Positions 10,056-18,663 are shown, numbered from the stretch's first letter. The stretch: 64,000 bases of DNA from Paenibacillus sp. 481 (GCF_021223605.1 NZ_CP075175.1:4543501-4607500), one strand, 5' to 3'. A program made the numbers and translations. Notes: generated by a model not told the origin, from the sequence alone.

Positions 10056-10091
10056 TTCGACAGAAGGATTTCAATATATGATGTCGAATAA
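10056..10091 (+). promoter_or_regulatory. Sigma-H promoter of spo0A flanked by two Spo0A boxes
   Basis: The -35 GAAGGATTT (10063-10071) and -10 GTCGAATAA (10083-10091) match the sigma-H consensus RNAGGAWWW / RNNGAATWW at every position with an 11-nt spacer. A perfect Spo0A box TTCGACA (10056-10062) abuts the -35, and a second, TGTCGAA (10082-10088), covers the -10. This is the layout of an autoregulated sporulation promoter (Ps of B. subtilis spo0A). The start codon follows about 80 nt downstream. Confidence 0.85.
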
Positions 10092-10174
10092 CTAGTCTTA
10101 GGAAAAACAAAACGTCACAATTGTGGTTTAGGATGACGATTCAAACGCGAAACTTGGTATAAAGGGAGGATCCG

Positions 10175-10999
10175 ATGTTGCAAAAGATTGAGGTATTGTT
10201 AGCGGATGACAACCGAGAATTTACGAACTTATTAGCAGACTTTTTGTCTGAACAGGAAGATATGGAAGTTGCGGGCGTAGCCTATAATGGTGAAGAGGTG
10301 CTTCAGTTCCTGGAACAAACGAGAAATGTGCCGGATGTACTCATTCTCGATATTATTATGCCACATTTAGACGGCCTAGGTGTGCTAGAACGCTTGCGCA
10401 ATCTCAACTTGTCTCCGCAGCCTAAAATCATTATGCTCACTGCTTTTGGTCAAGAGAGCATAACGCAACGCGCCGTTCAACTCGGGGCATCCTATTACAT
10501 ATTGAAGCCGTTTGACATGGACGTATTAGCGAGCCGCATTCGTCAGTTAGCGGGTGTGACTATGGCCTCATCAGTGACAAGCTCAAGCACAAGCTCGCTG
10601 ATAAGCTCAATGTCGAAGTCAAATGTGGTGCCACTCGGCAAAACGAAAAATTTGGATGCGAACATCACGTCCATCATTCATGAAATTGGTGTTCCTGCAC
10701 ATATTAAAGGCTATCAGTATTTGCGTGAAGCGATTACGATGGTGTATAACAATATCGAAATTTTGGGTTCGATTACGAAGACCCTTTATCCGGCGATTGC
10801 CGAGAAATATAAGACGACACCAAGCCGTGTCGAACGCGCGATCCGCCATGCGATTGAGGTGGCGTGGACACGTGGTAACATCGACAGCATTAGCCGTTTG
10901 TTCGGCTATACGATCAATATTAGCAAGTCGAAGCCTACCAATAGCGAATTTATTGCGATGGTCGCTGACAAGCTGCGGATTGAGCATAAGGTAAGTTAG
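10175..10999 (+). CDS. spo0A: Sporulation master response regulator Spo0A
   Basis: 274 aa. Receives phosphate through the Spo0F/Spo0B phosphorelay and turns sporulation genes on or off. The receiver domain (1-125) shows the acidic pair Asp11-Asp12, phosphoacceptor Asp59 ([12 protein letters not shown]), the Thr in LTAF (about 89) and Lys111 (LKPFD). A Ser/Thr-rich hinge (129-150) leads to the Spo0A-specific effector domain (about 157-274) with [12 protein letters not shown] and the DNA-recognition helix region [16 protein letters not shown] (217-231). Start ATG has GGGAGGATCC in front. Monocistronic, with its own sigma-H promoter and a terminator. Confidence 0.98.
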   Translation: MLQKIEVLLADDNREFTNLLADFLSEQEDMEVAGVAYNGEEVLQFLEQTRNVPDVLILDIIMPHLDGLGVLERLRNLNLSPQPKIIMLTAFGQESITQRAVQLGASYYILKPFDMDVLASRIRQLAGVTMASSVTSSSTSSLISSMSKSNVVPLGKTKNLDANITSIIHEIGVPAHIKGYQYLREAITMVYNNIEILGSITKTLYPAIAEKYKTTPSRVERAIRHAIEVAWTRGNIDSISRLFGYTINISKSKPTNSEFIAMVADKLRIEHKVS

Positions 11000-11072
11000 C
11001 TGTAGAGGTGTGTAAAGGTTTGAACGTTCTTTGTCATTAACAAGGACACTTGAGAAAATTAAAATGTAATTC

Positions 11073-11128
11073 AAAACTACCACTCGTATATTGGTCTTCC
11101 ATGAAGCCGATAAACAAGTGGTAGTTTT
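11073..11128 (+). terminator. Terminator after spo0A
   Basis: 12-bp perfect inverted repeat (AAAACTACCACT at 11073-11084, AGTGGTAGTTTT at 11117-11128) with a 32-nt loop that ends in a T-run. The symmetric A and T tracts would allow function in both directions. Confidence 0.75.
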
Positions 11129-11243
11129 TATAATGGGAAATGGTACTCAAAAGTTAAGCTGCTATATATTAAAATGAGAATATATGTTCTATAAAATGTA
11201 TTCAAATAATGAAAATAATTTAACCTAGAAAGGGGATGGTGGT

Positions 11244-11948
11244 TTGGAGATTATCCATTACCTCATAATAGCCCTGCTTATTGTTTGTGTAATAATACTT
11301 AGGAAGAAAATAAAAAAATTCAGATGGGAAGTTGAGTCCTGCAAGGAAGACAATGATAAACTAGATGAGGTAAATCACAAATTACATGCTCAAAATATTA
11401 TGGATAAAGAGACGATTGAGCAATTAGAAGTATCGATAGCCAACCTAAAAAATGCCTTGAGTTACAAATTAAAAGATGGTTTTAAACCACATTTTTTTAC
11501 TTGCGTACTTAAAGGTGGGCAAAGTATCGTTATCTTATTTGAAGAAGAATTGGAATATTCCCATGAATTCCAACAAAAATTAAAGAACAGTAATCCTAAT
11601 GCTAGTTCACTAAAACGTTGTAGGGACTTAAAATGCATTGTGTTTATAGATCGTGTGCAACAAAGACCTCTAATCATGGATAGTATTTATGCAGGGGAAG
11701 CTAGTGTCAAATTAACAGATATCAATTGTGGGCATTACAAAAACCGTGGGGTTGGTTCATTTGTTGTGGATCATTTATGTACGGTTTTAAAAGGAATGGG
11801 AGTGGAAAGTGTAGATGCATCTCTGTCAACAGTCGATTATCGTAATAAAAAGAAGTTATATAACTTTTATGTGACCAAAAATGGATTTGAGTTGATTAGA
11901 GATTTAACTGAAGACGAATGGGGACATGTATCTAAAAAGTTAAGCTAA
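11244..11948 (+). CDS. Membrane-anchored coiled-coil protein with GNAT-like C-terminal domain
   Basis: 234 aa, TTG start 8 nt after AGGGG. Residues about 3-20 form a transmembrane helix (IIHYLIIALLIVCVIIL), followed by basic residues and a Glu/Asn/Lys-rich coiled coil (25-75). The C-terminal half looks like a GNAT acyltransferase fold: HYKNRGVGSFVVDHL fits the acetyl-CoA loop (R/Q-x-x-G-x-G) and KKLYNFYVTKNGFELI fits the last strands (the FYxxxGF motif). The substrate is unknown and the assignment is by motif only. The DNA is clearly more A+T rich than the neighbouring spo0A and bkd genes, which suggests recent acquisition. It stands alone between terminator-like hairpins. Confidence 0.65.
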   Translation: MEIIHYLIIALLIVCVIILRKKIKKFRWEVESCKEDNDKLDEVNHKLHAQNIMDKETIEQLEVSIANLKNALSYKLKDGFKPHFFTCVLKGGQSIVILFEEELEYSHEFQQKLKNSNPNASSLKRCRDLKCIVFIDRVQQRPLIMDSIYAGEASVKLTDINCGHYKNRGVGSFVVDHLCTVLKGMGVESVDASLSTVDYRNKKKLYNFYVTKNGFELIRDLTEDEWGHVSKKLS

Positions 11949-12430
11949 TATCTTATCACTACATAGCCTATTGCCATCGTATTTACAGAATATTTGTCTA
12001 TATCAACCCAAACGAATAAGAGGATTTTCAATTCTAAAAGTTGTAGTTCACACCTGTGGATTATGATTGGTAACGTTAACTATCTTCATATATCGACATC
12101 TTGAATGTTAAATAAGTTAATGGAACCCGCGGAGGCACTTAAGAATGGTGTCTTCGCGGGTTATTTACTGACCATACAAAATATGGTTTACACGCATTGG
12201 CGAAGGTGATACATTGGAGTAGATGTATGAATTTGGAACTTATCTACGAAAGGTGGAGTTAGCAATGGTAATGTTGATTCACTATGAGGATATTCAAACC
12301 TATCCGCACCGATAGGAGTTATGCTAATTCTTAATTTGCTTGAATACAGTTAGCAGAACCTCCTTACTATTCAATATGAAGCATTTCACTCATTGAAATG
12401 GGGGCGAACAGCGCCCCGAAGGAGATACGT
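11949..12430 (+). other. Intergenic region with one hairpin and a 16-codon ORF
   Basis: No full gene is visible. A hairpin lies at 12124-12162. At 12265-12315 a 16-codon ORF (MVMLIHYEDIQTYPHR) begins 6 nt after a good ribosome site (AGGTGGAG) and stops at TAG; it could be a leader peptide or the broken 5' end of a lost gene. The rest is A+T rich and featureless to me. Confidence 0.4.
12124..12162 (+). terminator. Hairpin, probable terminator after the GNAT-like gene
   Basis: 15-bp stem (AACCCGCGGAGGCAC at 12124-12138 with GTGTCTTCGCGGGTT at 12148-12162, two G-T pairs) and a 9-nt loop; followed by TTATTTA, so the T-tract is imperfect. Confidence 0.5.
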
Positions 12431-13288
12431 ATGTCTGAACAAATAACTCAAATGAATGGAATTGAAATATGCTCAGAGAGTTTCGGCAATCCGGCTGATC
12501 CTCCAGTCCTGCTGATTATGGGAGCCATGTGCTCGATGGTGTATTGGGATGCGGAGTTCTGTCAGCGATTAGCCGATACGGGACGATATGTGATTCGATA
12601 CGATAATCGAGATGTCGGACGATCCACGACTAACGAACCCGGGAAGCTTGAATATAACGCGGTAGATATGGCTAATGATGCGGTGGGAGTACTCGATGCT
12701 TATGGGATAGACCAAGCGCATATCGTTGGATTGTCATTGGGTGGAATGATTGCCCAACTAATTTCCGTAAACCATCCGCAAAGAGTTCTAACCATAACGA
12801 TGATTGGGACCGGTAGCATTTTTGAATCGGAACTGGACAATGAAGAAGTGCCTCCGATGGATGAGCGGATACTGGCTTACCATGCAAGCGGAGCTGAGCT
12901 GGATTGGTCAGATGACGAGGTGGTAGCGAATTACTTGGTTAAGGGCTCAAGCTTGCTCTGTGGTTCAGGCCATAGGTTTGATGAGCAAAGAGCGTATAAG
13001 CTGGCATTAACAGAAATTAAACGGGCTAACCATTTGCTCAGTATGTACAATCATGCCCTTCTTGGAAGTTCTGGTCCCTATGAAGGAAGCTTAAAAGATA
13101 TTGCAGTCCCTGCACTGGTCATCCACGGGACGGAGGACACCGTGTGTCATTTTGGGGGTGCTACAATTCTTGTAAATGAAATCTCTGATGCATCCTTATT
13201 AGCGCTCGAAGGTACGGGGCACGAGATTCATTTCGATGATTGGGACCAGATCATTGACGCGATTGTGAAGCATACTTCAGTCGTGTAA
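12431..13288 (+). CDS. Alpha/beta-fold hydrolase
   Basis: 285 aa from the ATG at 12431, which has GGAG (12421-12424) in front; the in-frame ATG at 12398 has no ribosome site. It has a canonical alpha/beta hydrolase core: oxyanion segment LIMGAMCS (28-35), nucleophile elbow GLSLGG with Ser102, acidic residue Asp236 in HGTEDTV and His264 in GTGHEIHF. The sequence resembles small esterases/methylesterases of the RdmC or haloperoxidase-like group; the natural substrate cannot be inferred. Cytosolic, no signal peptide. It has its own strong terminator and no functional partner next to it. Confidence 0.85.
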   Translation: MSEQITQMNGIEICSESFGNPADPPVLLIMGAMCSMVYWDAEFCQRLADTGRYVIRYDNRDVGRSTTNEPGKLEYNAVDMANDAVGVLDAYGIDQAHIVGLSLGGMIAQLISVNHPQRVLTITMIGTGSIFESELDNEEVPPMDERILAYHASGAELDWSDDEVVANYLVKGSSLLCGSGHRFDEQRAYKLALTEIKRANHLLSMYNHALLGSSGPYEGSLKDIAVPALVIHGTEDTVCHFGGATILVNEISDASLLALEGTGHEIHFDDWDQIIDAIVKHTSVV

Positions 13289-13336
13289 GCATTATATTTT
13301 GAACGGAAATAACGAAATAAACAGATGAAACAAGTG

Positions 13337-13376
13337 AGGGTTGCAAGTTCGGTGAAGCGAATTTGTAGCCCTTTTT
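13337..13376 (+). terminator. Terminator after the alpha/beta hydrolase gene
   Basis: 15-bp stem with three G-T pairs (AGGGTTGCAAGTTCG at 13337-13351 with CGAATTTGTAGCCCT at 13358-13372), 6-nt loop, then TTTTT. Confidence 0.8.
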
Positions 13377-13537
13377 GTAGCCCTTATTGTATTGAGCATG
13401 TCTCTGTCGAACAAGTCATTTAGCTGATGATTAATCGTTGTTAGCCGTGAGGCACCAGTAAGAGGTGAAGGGGAAAATGGCATGTTAAAATAACCATTAT
13501 TCAGTCGAAAAAACGTAGTCAAGGGAGTGAAATTAGG

Positions 13538-14083
13538 ATGGTTGATCCATTTACACCAAAGCAGAGCAAGCAATTTACCGAACATATTGCGCTTGGCAAT
13601 AAGATGCGTGAATTGCTAGGTCCTGATGTCCCATTTGCTGGGGAGGAGGTAGAAGATGAAATTAGCTTTATGCAAGCCGTGCTGGAGTTAATTGACGATC
13701 CGTGTCAGATTCCAAGCCGAGATGCAATCGACTTTGAGACTGCCGTAACGGCTATTCAGTTAGGTCTAACGGGTGTGGAACCGCCAAATGAAGGTGGAGG
13801 ATTTACTGTTTTTGTACCAGTCAGCTTGAAGACCGATTATACAAACGTAGATCTAGTCAGAAAGCTAGTAAACGTAATCGTATCCTACGACGAGGAAATC
13901 ATCATGACGGTTACCGTAGATGTACAGAACGATTTGATACACAAAGAAGGAAGCTTCGAGCAGGTATTGCATTTAGAGAAATACGGCATTACGGAAGAGA
14001 GAACGATGGAACGAATTAAGGAGAAGGCTGAGTTTTTTGTTCAAAATAACATATCTGATCCAAGCTCATATTTTATTAGTTGA
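13538..14083 (+). CDS. Acidic soluble protein of unknown function
   Basis: 181 aa, not recognised. ATG preceded by AAGGGAGTG. The protein is strongly acidic, has no membrane segment or signal peptide, and mixes helical (FTEHIALGNKMRELLG) and strand-like parts (FTVFVPVSLKTDY, IIMTVTVDV). It could be a small beta-rich binding protein. It lies alone between two terminators in the accessory stretch; no operon partner. Confidence 0.65.
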   Translation: MVDPFTPKQSKQFTEHIALGNKMRELLGPDVPFAGEEVEDEISFMQAVLELIDDPCQIPSRDAIDFETAVTAIQLGLTGVEPPNEGGGFTVFVPVSLKTDYTNVDLVRKLVNVIVSYDEEIIMTVTVDVQNDLIHKEGSFEQVLHLEKYGITEERTMERIKEKAEFFVQNNISDPSSYFIS

Positions 14084-14181
14084 AATATTCTTTTTATAAA
14101 AAAGTGTGTGATTATGAAGTAGATTCATATGTGAATGTCGTCTTATTAAGTAAAAGGCTTCATCAAATGGCGAATGTGCCC

Positions 14182-14224
14182 CGCGGAATGGACGCTTTGA
14201 AAGGTGACACTCTGCGTTTTTTTT
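14182..14224 (+). terminator. Terminator after the acidic protein gene
   Basis: 9-bp imperfect stem (CGCGGAATG at 14182-14190 with CACTCTGCG at 14208-14216) followed by eight T residues (14217-14224). The rest of the 14084-14403 gap is A+T rich without a gene; a weak -10-like TAAATT lies near 14286. Confidence 0.65.
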
Positions 14225-14403
14225 ACATAAAAAATGGTTAAATAAATGGCAATCGTAAATCTTTGTGTTACGACTGAAAATTTGCTAAATTATATAGGCT
14301 GTTCTCAACGGCTAAACTACTAGTTGCCTTACTGCCTAGCTACTTAACGGTTCAACTGCTTGACTTCAACTTAAGAATAACCATACGCGAGAAAGGATCA
14401 GCT

Positions 14404-15927
14404 ATGAATACTTACTTAGTTCCGCTTCAATACGCTTTTCTGACATTTCCGATCGTGGCATTTATGTTGACGATACCCTTTTTAATTGTTCAATATCGAA
14501 CATACGGGTATGTGAACAAAATGAGATCGTTTGTCCTTTTTTCATTTTTGTTATATTGCATCTCCGCTTATTACTTAGTTATTTTGCCGCTGCCCCAAAA
14601 TTTAGACAACTGTGTAGACTTAAAGCGGGGTGCTGTGTTTGAACAATGGGTTCCCTTTAATTTCGTTAATGACTTTTTGAAGGAGACGCGTGTTGATTGG
14701 TCAAATCCGGCCAGTTACGTACACTTGTTGAAAGAAAGAGCCTTTCTACAAGCCTTTTTCAATGTTGCCTTAACGATTCCGTTAGGTATTTATATGCGCT
14801 ATTACTTTAGAAGGTCGTTTGTACAAACGGTGCTGGTTGCCTTTGCAGTCGCGATTTTCTTTGAAGTGACACAGCGCACAGGATTGTACGGATTGTACGA
14901 ATGCCCCTATCGATTGCTCGATGTCGATGATCTCATCTTAAATACGTCGGGCGGTATAATCGGCTTTATTATTGCTCCAATTATTACGTATTTTTTGCCT
15001 CGTGCAGATGAAATGGATGCCAATGTTGATTTGAAAGCGAAGACCGTCGGCTTTATTCGCCGCGGAATTGCACTTGGTATTGATTATTTGGTCCTTATTT
15101 TCTGTGTAGGTATCGCGAACATTATCCTTCATCTAGGTTGGAGTAGTACGTTCGATTATTCGTTTTCGCTTGAATCTAACGCGATATTTTTAGCGTTGTT
15201 TGTGCTCATTTACTTTATGATTGTTCCGACGTTTACGAATGGTAAAACATTTGGTAAATGGATGACACGGATTCAAGTCCAAAAAGACGATGTAGCCGAG
15301 GGACAAAAAAGGATTACGTTTATCGCGTTATTTAAACGCTACGGTTTGCTTTATTTCGGTATTTACGGTGTCAATTATGCGATTGGATTGGCGTTAAATG
15401 CCGACCTTCATACAACGATAGATGGTATCGTGATGATGCTGCTTGGATTAGCATGGTTCGTGTTTAATGGGATTTGGGTTGTTCACTTGCTACTGCATCT
15501 ATTTAAGAAAGATAAGCGATTGTTCTATGAAAAAATGAGCCGCACGCGCAACGTGATCACGATTCCCAACCGTATGCGCCCGTATCAGCCTGATGGGGAG
15601 CCCCATTTGGAGATGAATGATGGGCAAGTTATTGACGTGAATCAGCGCAAAGCGGATGTTCAAGATCAAGTTCGCCAGCATGAGATGTCCATGTTCAACA
15701 CATCTTCGATTGACGTAAGAGACGTTAGTTCGGAAGGTCATGCTAAGCAACCTGAACTTCCTATCGAAGACGTTCAAGAAGAACGTCAAGCAATACCTAA
15801 TCAGGAACGTTTAGTGGAACAAGAAATGGAGCGGCTTAGAGCTCGGATCGCGCAATCATCTGAGTCGACTCAGCGGCCTCAGTCATCACGGGAACGTCAA
15901 CAAAATCGCAACGAACACGGAGATTGA
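14404..15927 (+). CDS. VanZ-RDD fusion membrane protein
   Basis: 507 aa. Residues 1-200 match the VanZ-like family (several transmembrane helices; motifs LVILPLP, WVPFNFV near residue 82, and FEVTQ near 159 followed by DVDDLILNTSGGIIGF near 178-193). Residues about 215-365 are an RDD domain (FIRRGIALGIDYLVL with the family Arg-Asp residues, further helices and TNGKTFGKWMTRIQV). The last 130 residues are hydrophilic, rich in Gln, Glu and Arg and probably cytosolic. VanZ-like proteins are linked to low-level glycopeptide resistance and RDD proteins are poorly characterised membrane proteins, so no activity can be assigned. Possibly co-transcribed with the next gene. Confidence 0.85.
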   Translation: MNTYLVPLQYAFLTFPIVAFMLTIPFLIVQYRTYGYVNKMRSFVLFSFLLYCISAYYLVILPLPQNLDNCVDLKRGAVFEQWVPFNFVNDFLKETRVDWSNPASYVHLLKERAFLQAFFNVALTIPLGIYMRYYFRRSFVQTVLVAFAVAIFFEVTQRTGLYGLYECPYRLLDVDDLILNTSGGIIGFIIAPIITYFLPRADEMDANVDLKAKTVGFIRRGIALGIDYLVLIFCVGIANIILHLGWSSTFDYSFSLESNAIFLALFVLIYFMIVPTFTNGKTFGKWMTRIQVQKDDVAEGQKRITFIALFKRYGLLYFGIYGVNYAIGLALNADLHTTIDGIVMMLLGLAWFVFNGIWVVHLLLHLFKKDKRLFYEKMSRTRNVITIPNRMRPYQPDGEPHLEMNDGQVIDVNQRKADVQDQVRQHEMSMFNTSSIDVRDVSSEGHAKQPELPIEDVQEERQAIPNQERLVEQEMERLRARIAQSSESTQRPQSSRERQQNRNEHGD

Positions 15928-16054
15928 GACAGCTCTAGCTATGTTATGATTTGTGCGCACTCTAGGTTCCGCCTGTACGGCTAAAATCGCACCAAATGCC
16001 AATCCTCTGACTATAATGATTGAGACAGAAAGAGGCAGAAAGGCGGTTTGGGTG

Positions 16055-16663
16055 ATGCGTCGGAAGCGAGATCGAAGGTCAAAAACGAATAAAAGCGTTT
16101 CGCGGCGGCATCCAGCTATTTCGAATGCCAAAAATAAAGCGAAATCAGCTAGACAACCTATCGAGCCGCCGCCAACGCTCCCGCCACCTGAACCGACACC
16201 ACCGCTTATACCGATTACGGTACAGAAGGTCGCCATTATTGCAGCGGTAATTACAGAGTGGCTGTTCGTTGAATCGGTTATCGTCAATCGAAATGGAACC
16301 GTCCAAGTCATTTTAGGTGGTAATTTTAACGAAAAAAGTCCGTTTAACCCTGAATTGCTGCATAGTAATGAATTGGCTGTGCTTGAAGCTCTGGAGACTA
16401 GTAATATCACATTGCAACAGGATATTATACCTGAAGAGGCGGCTGCTACGATTCAATCAATGCGTGATGATGAGCAGCAAGAACATTATGAACATCATGA
16501 ATGCCATGAACATCATGAACAGGACACGAAGGGGCCTATATTTAGGCCGAGTCATACGAAGCGATCATTACCGCGTCAAGCTAAGGCGCGACGTAAACGC
16601 CAAATGAAGCATCGAGCAAGACGCAACCGTGTGAAGCGAAAAAAGATACATTTGTATAGATAG
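16055..16663 (+). CDS. Basic protein with Pro-rich, His-rich and Arg/Lys-rich segments, unknown function
   Basis: 203 aa from ATG 16055 (AGGCGG at 16041-16046); an in-frame GTG at 15953 would add 34 residues but has no ribosome site. Not recognised. Segments in order: basic N-terminus; a Pro-rich stretch (EPPPTLPPPEPTPP); a hydrophobic, strand-rich middle (PITVQKVAIIAAVITEWLF, then VIVNRNGTVQVILGGNF); a His/Glu repeat (HYEHHECHEHHEQ) that could bind metal; and a C-terminal tail dominated by Arg/Lys. Such composition occurs in some spore coat proteins, but that is only a guess. Confidence 0.6.
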   Translation: MRRKRDRRSKTNKSVSRRHPAISNAKNKAKSARQPIEPPPTLPPPEPTPPLIPITVQKVAIIAAVITEWLFVESVIVNRNGTVQVILGGNFNEKSPFNPELLHSNELAVLEALETSNITLQQDIIPEEAAATIQSMRDDEQQEHYEHHECHEHHEQDTKGPIFRPSHTKRSLPRQAKARRKRQMKHRARRNRVKRKKIHLYR

Positions 16664-16672
16664 CAAATAAAT

Positions 16673-16719
16673 AAAAATCCCCATGTCAGATTTAACGTAT
16701 CGTGACATGGGGATTTTTT
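16673..16719. terminator. Bidirectional terminator between convergent genes
   Basis: 16-bp perfect inverted repeat (16673-16688 and 16703-16718; core AATCCCCATGTCA) with A-tract on the left and T-tract on the right, placed between the convergent basic-protein gene and the yqzF-like gene. It should stop transcription from both sides. Confidence 0.9.
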
Positions 16720-16731
16720 AGTCGTATTAAT

Positions 16732-17067
16732 CTACTCATTGTTCTGAGTTGGGGTGGTAGAAGCTGAACGCTTAATAATAGGGCCTGCTGGCCGAGGTTT
16801 CTTGGTACGAAAGCGGGACGCGACATAATTACGTTTCTTGTCACGGTAAAATACCCAACCTCCAATAAAGAACGCTCCTAGCAAAAATAAGACAAGCCCG
16901 CCTAAAAAGAGCAGCCAACTGAACGATGGGTCGACAATCTTATCATTTCCTGAATCGACTATGTAATTGTAAATCGAGTCTTTCATCAGCAAAAAACCGT
17001 AAGTTGCTGCTAATCCTGGAATGACAAGCATAATAATAGCTATAAAACGAGATAGAGTTGTTTTCAT
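16732..17067 (-). CDS. yqzF: DUF2627 (YqzF-family) membrane protein
   Basis: 111 aa. Two transmembrane helices (residues about 8-27, FIAIIMLVIPGLAATYGFLL, and about 49-71, WLLFLGGLVLFLLGAFFIGG) and a basic, disordered C-terminal tail. The N-terminus MKTTLSRFIAIIMLVIPG is typical of the DUF2627 family represented by B. subtilis YqzF, found next to the bkd operon there as here. Function unknown. AGGTG stands 7 nt before the ATG. Confidence 0.8.
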   Translation of the reverse strand: MKTTLSRFIAIIMLVIPGLAATYGFLLMKDSIYNYIVDSGNDKIVDPSFSWLLFLGGLVLFLLGAFFIGGWVFYRDKKRNYVASRFRTKKPRPAGPIIKRSASTTPTQNNE

Positions 17068-17171
17068 ATGTAATCACCTGTTAAAAAATTATGCTTCGTT
17101 ATCATCTTACCTTGCTTCACCGCAGATGTCTAATCTTTTAAAGTAGACGCTCGTGATATGACATCTGACAT

Positions 17172-17200
17172 TTGTTGGTCATCTAAAAAGAGAGTACAAT
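17172..17200 (+). promoter_or_regulatory. Sigma-A promoter of the lpdV-bkd operon
   Basis: TTGTTG (17172-17177) and TACAAT (17195-17200) with a 17-nt spacer, 36 nt before lpdV. I see no -24/-12 (sigma-L) element, the type that drives the B. subtilis bkd operon with BkdR. Confidence 0.6.
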
Positions 17201-17235
17201 AGAGGCAGCTTGACACTCGAAGGGATGGGAAATGG

Positions 17236-18663
17236 ATGACGAAGCAAACCAATGTAGCTGTTCTAGGCGGAGGAACAGGTGGATATATTGCGGCCATCGC
17301 GGCAGCACAAGCGGGACTTGAGGTCGTTGTAATTGAACGTGAGCAGTTAGGTGGGACTTGCCTACATCGTGGCTGTATCCCGACCAAAGCGTTGCTGCGC
17401 AGCGCAGAAGCTTATGTGCAAGCGCAAGATAGCTCGCGCTTCGGTGTCGTAATCGAAGGTGTAAGTCTTAACTTCGAACGGGTACAGCAACGCAAGCAGG
17501 AAGTGGTGGAGCAGCTCCATCGTGGCATTCAATTTTTGATGAAAAAATATAACATTGAAGTGATCTATGGCAATGGTCGCGTTATGGGGCCTTCGATCTT
17601 TTCGCCGCAAAGCGGGTCGGTAGCGGTGGAGCTACCGGATGAGGAGTCCCTCACCATCGTGCCGCAACATTTGATTATTGCGACGGGCTCGCGGCCACGC
17701 CAACTGCAAGGTCTAGCAGCAGACGGTCAGCGAATCGTGACGAGTGATGAGGCGCTGCAATGGACGGAGCTACCATGCAGTGTCATTATCGTCGGTGGCG
17801 GTGTAATTGGCGTCGAATGGGCGTCGATGCTAGCTGATTTTGGGACAGAAGTCATCATTGTGGAAGCCGGAGCTAGACTCGTTCCGACGGAGGATGAAGA
17901 CGTCGCCAAAGAGTTGGCACGCCAGTTGAAAAAAAGAGGCGTACGAATACATACGAACACTAAGCTTCAAGTGGAATCCGTACATACAGATGACGACGCT
18001 ATCCATATTAGCGCAGAAGTAGCCGAGGGTAAGGAACTGCTACATCTCTCTGCGGAAAAGCTTCTAGTCTCTGTAGGACGACAAGCCAATGTAGACGGCA
18101 TAGGACTAGAAAATACAGGCGTCCAGCTGGAAAATGGCTTTATCCGTGTCAACGAATCGATGCAAACGTCAGAGCCGCATATTTATGCAATCGGCGATGT
18201 GATAGGCGGTTTGCAGCTTGCCCATGCTGCATCCGCAGAAGGGCGTGTGGCGGTCGAGCATTTGACAGGGGGCAAGCCGGAAGCGTTGGACAAACATCGT
18301 ATTCCACGCTGTATATATTCACGGCCAGAAGCAGCTGCTGTCGGGATGACGGAACATGAAGCCCGTCAGGCAGGAATTGACGTACGTATTGGCAAAGTGT
18401 CTTTTAAAGCAATCGGTAAGGCGGTTGTCCAAGGTGAGACAGATGGATTTGTCAAAGTCGTTATGGATGCAGCGACGAACGATCTGCTCGGTGTGCATAT
18501 CGTGGGACCACATGCGACAGAGCTTATCGGTGAAGCTGCGTTAGCCAAGCTGTTGGATGCAACGCCATGGGAAGTTGGGCACGTCATTCATCCGCATCCA
18601 TCGTTGTCTGAAATTATGAGCGAGGCGATGTGGGCGGCAGAGGGACGTGCCTACCACGGATAA
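17236..18663 (+). CDS. lpdV: Dihydrolipoyl dehydrogenase, E3 of the branched-chain complex
   Basis: 475 aa. FAD-binding motif GGGTGGYIAA (11-20), the redox-active disulfide GGTCLHRGCIPTK (Cys42 and Cys47), NAD-binding GGGVIGVEWAS near 186, second FAD motif IYAIGDV near 315 and the catalytic His-Glu region HPHPSLSE near the C-terminus. It reoxidises dihydrolipoamide on the E2 subunit with NAD+. As first gene of the bkd cluster it most likely serves the 2-oxoisovalerate dehydrogenase complex. The gap to bkdAA is 181 bp. Confidence 0.95.
   Translation: MTKQTNVAVLGGGTGGYIAAIAAAQAGLEVVVIEREQLGGTCLHRGCIPTKALLRSAEAYVQAQDSSRFGVVIEGVSLNFERVQQRKQEVVEQLHRGIQFLMKKYNIEVIYGNGRVMGPSIFSPQSGSVAVELPDEESLTIVPQHLIIATGSRPRQLQGLAADGQRIVTSDEALQWTELPCSVIIVGGGVIGVEWASMLADFGTEVIIVEAGARLVPTEDEDVAKELARQLKKRGVRIHTNTKLQVESVHTDDDAIHISAEVAEGKELLHLSAEKLLVSVGRQANVDGIGLENTGVQLENGFIRVNESMQTSEPHIYAIGDVIGGLQLAHAASAEGRVAVEHLTGGKPEALDKHRIPRCIYSRPEAAAVGMTEHEARQAGIDVRIGKVSFKAIGKAVVQGETDGFVKVVMDAATNDLLGVHIVGPHATELIGEAALAKLLDATPWEVGHVIHPHPSLSEIMSEAMWAAEGRAYHG

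Noticed and set aside
16480..16520. Short direct repeats that might suggest a CRISPR or VNTR
   Set aside because: Units are only 6 bp, in frame inside an ORF, with no spacers; they reflect the His/Glu-rich peptide.
11000..17000. Possible prophage, integrative element or defence island
   Set aside because: No integrase, transposase, phage structural gene, attachment repeats, nuclease or toxin-antitoxin pair is seen; genes are separate, each with its own terminator.
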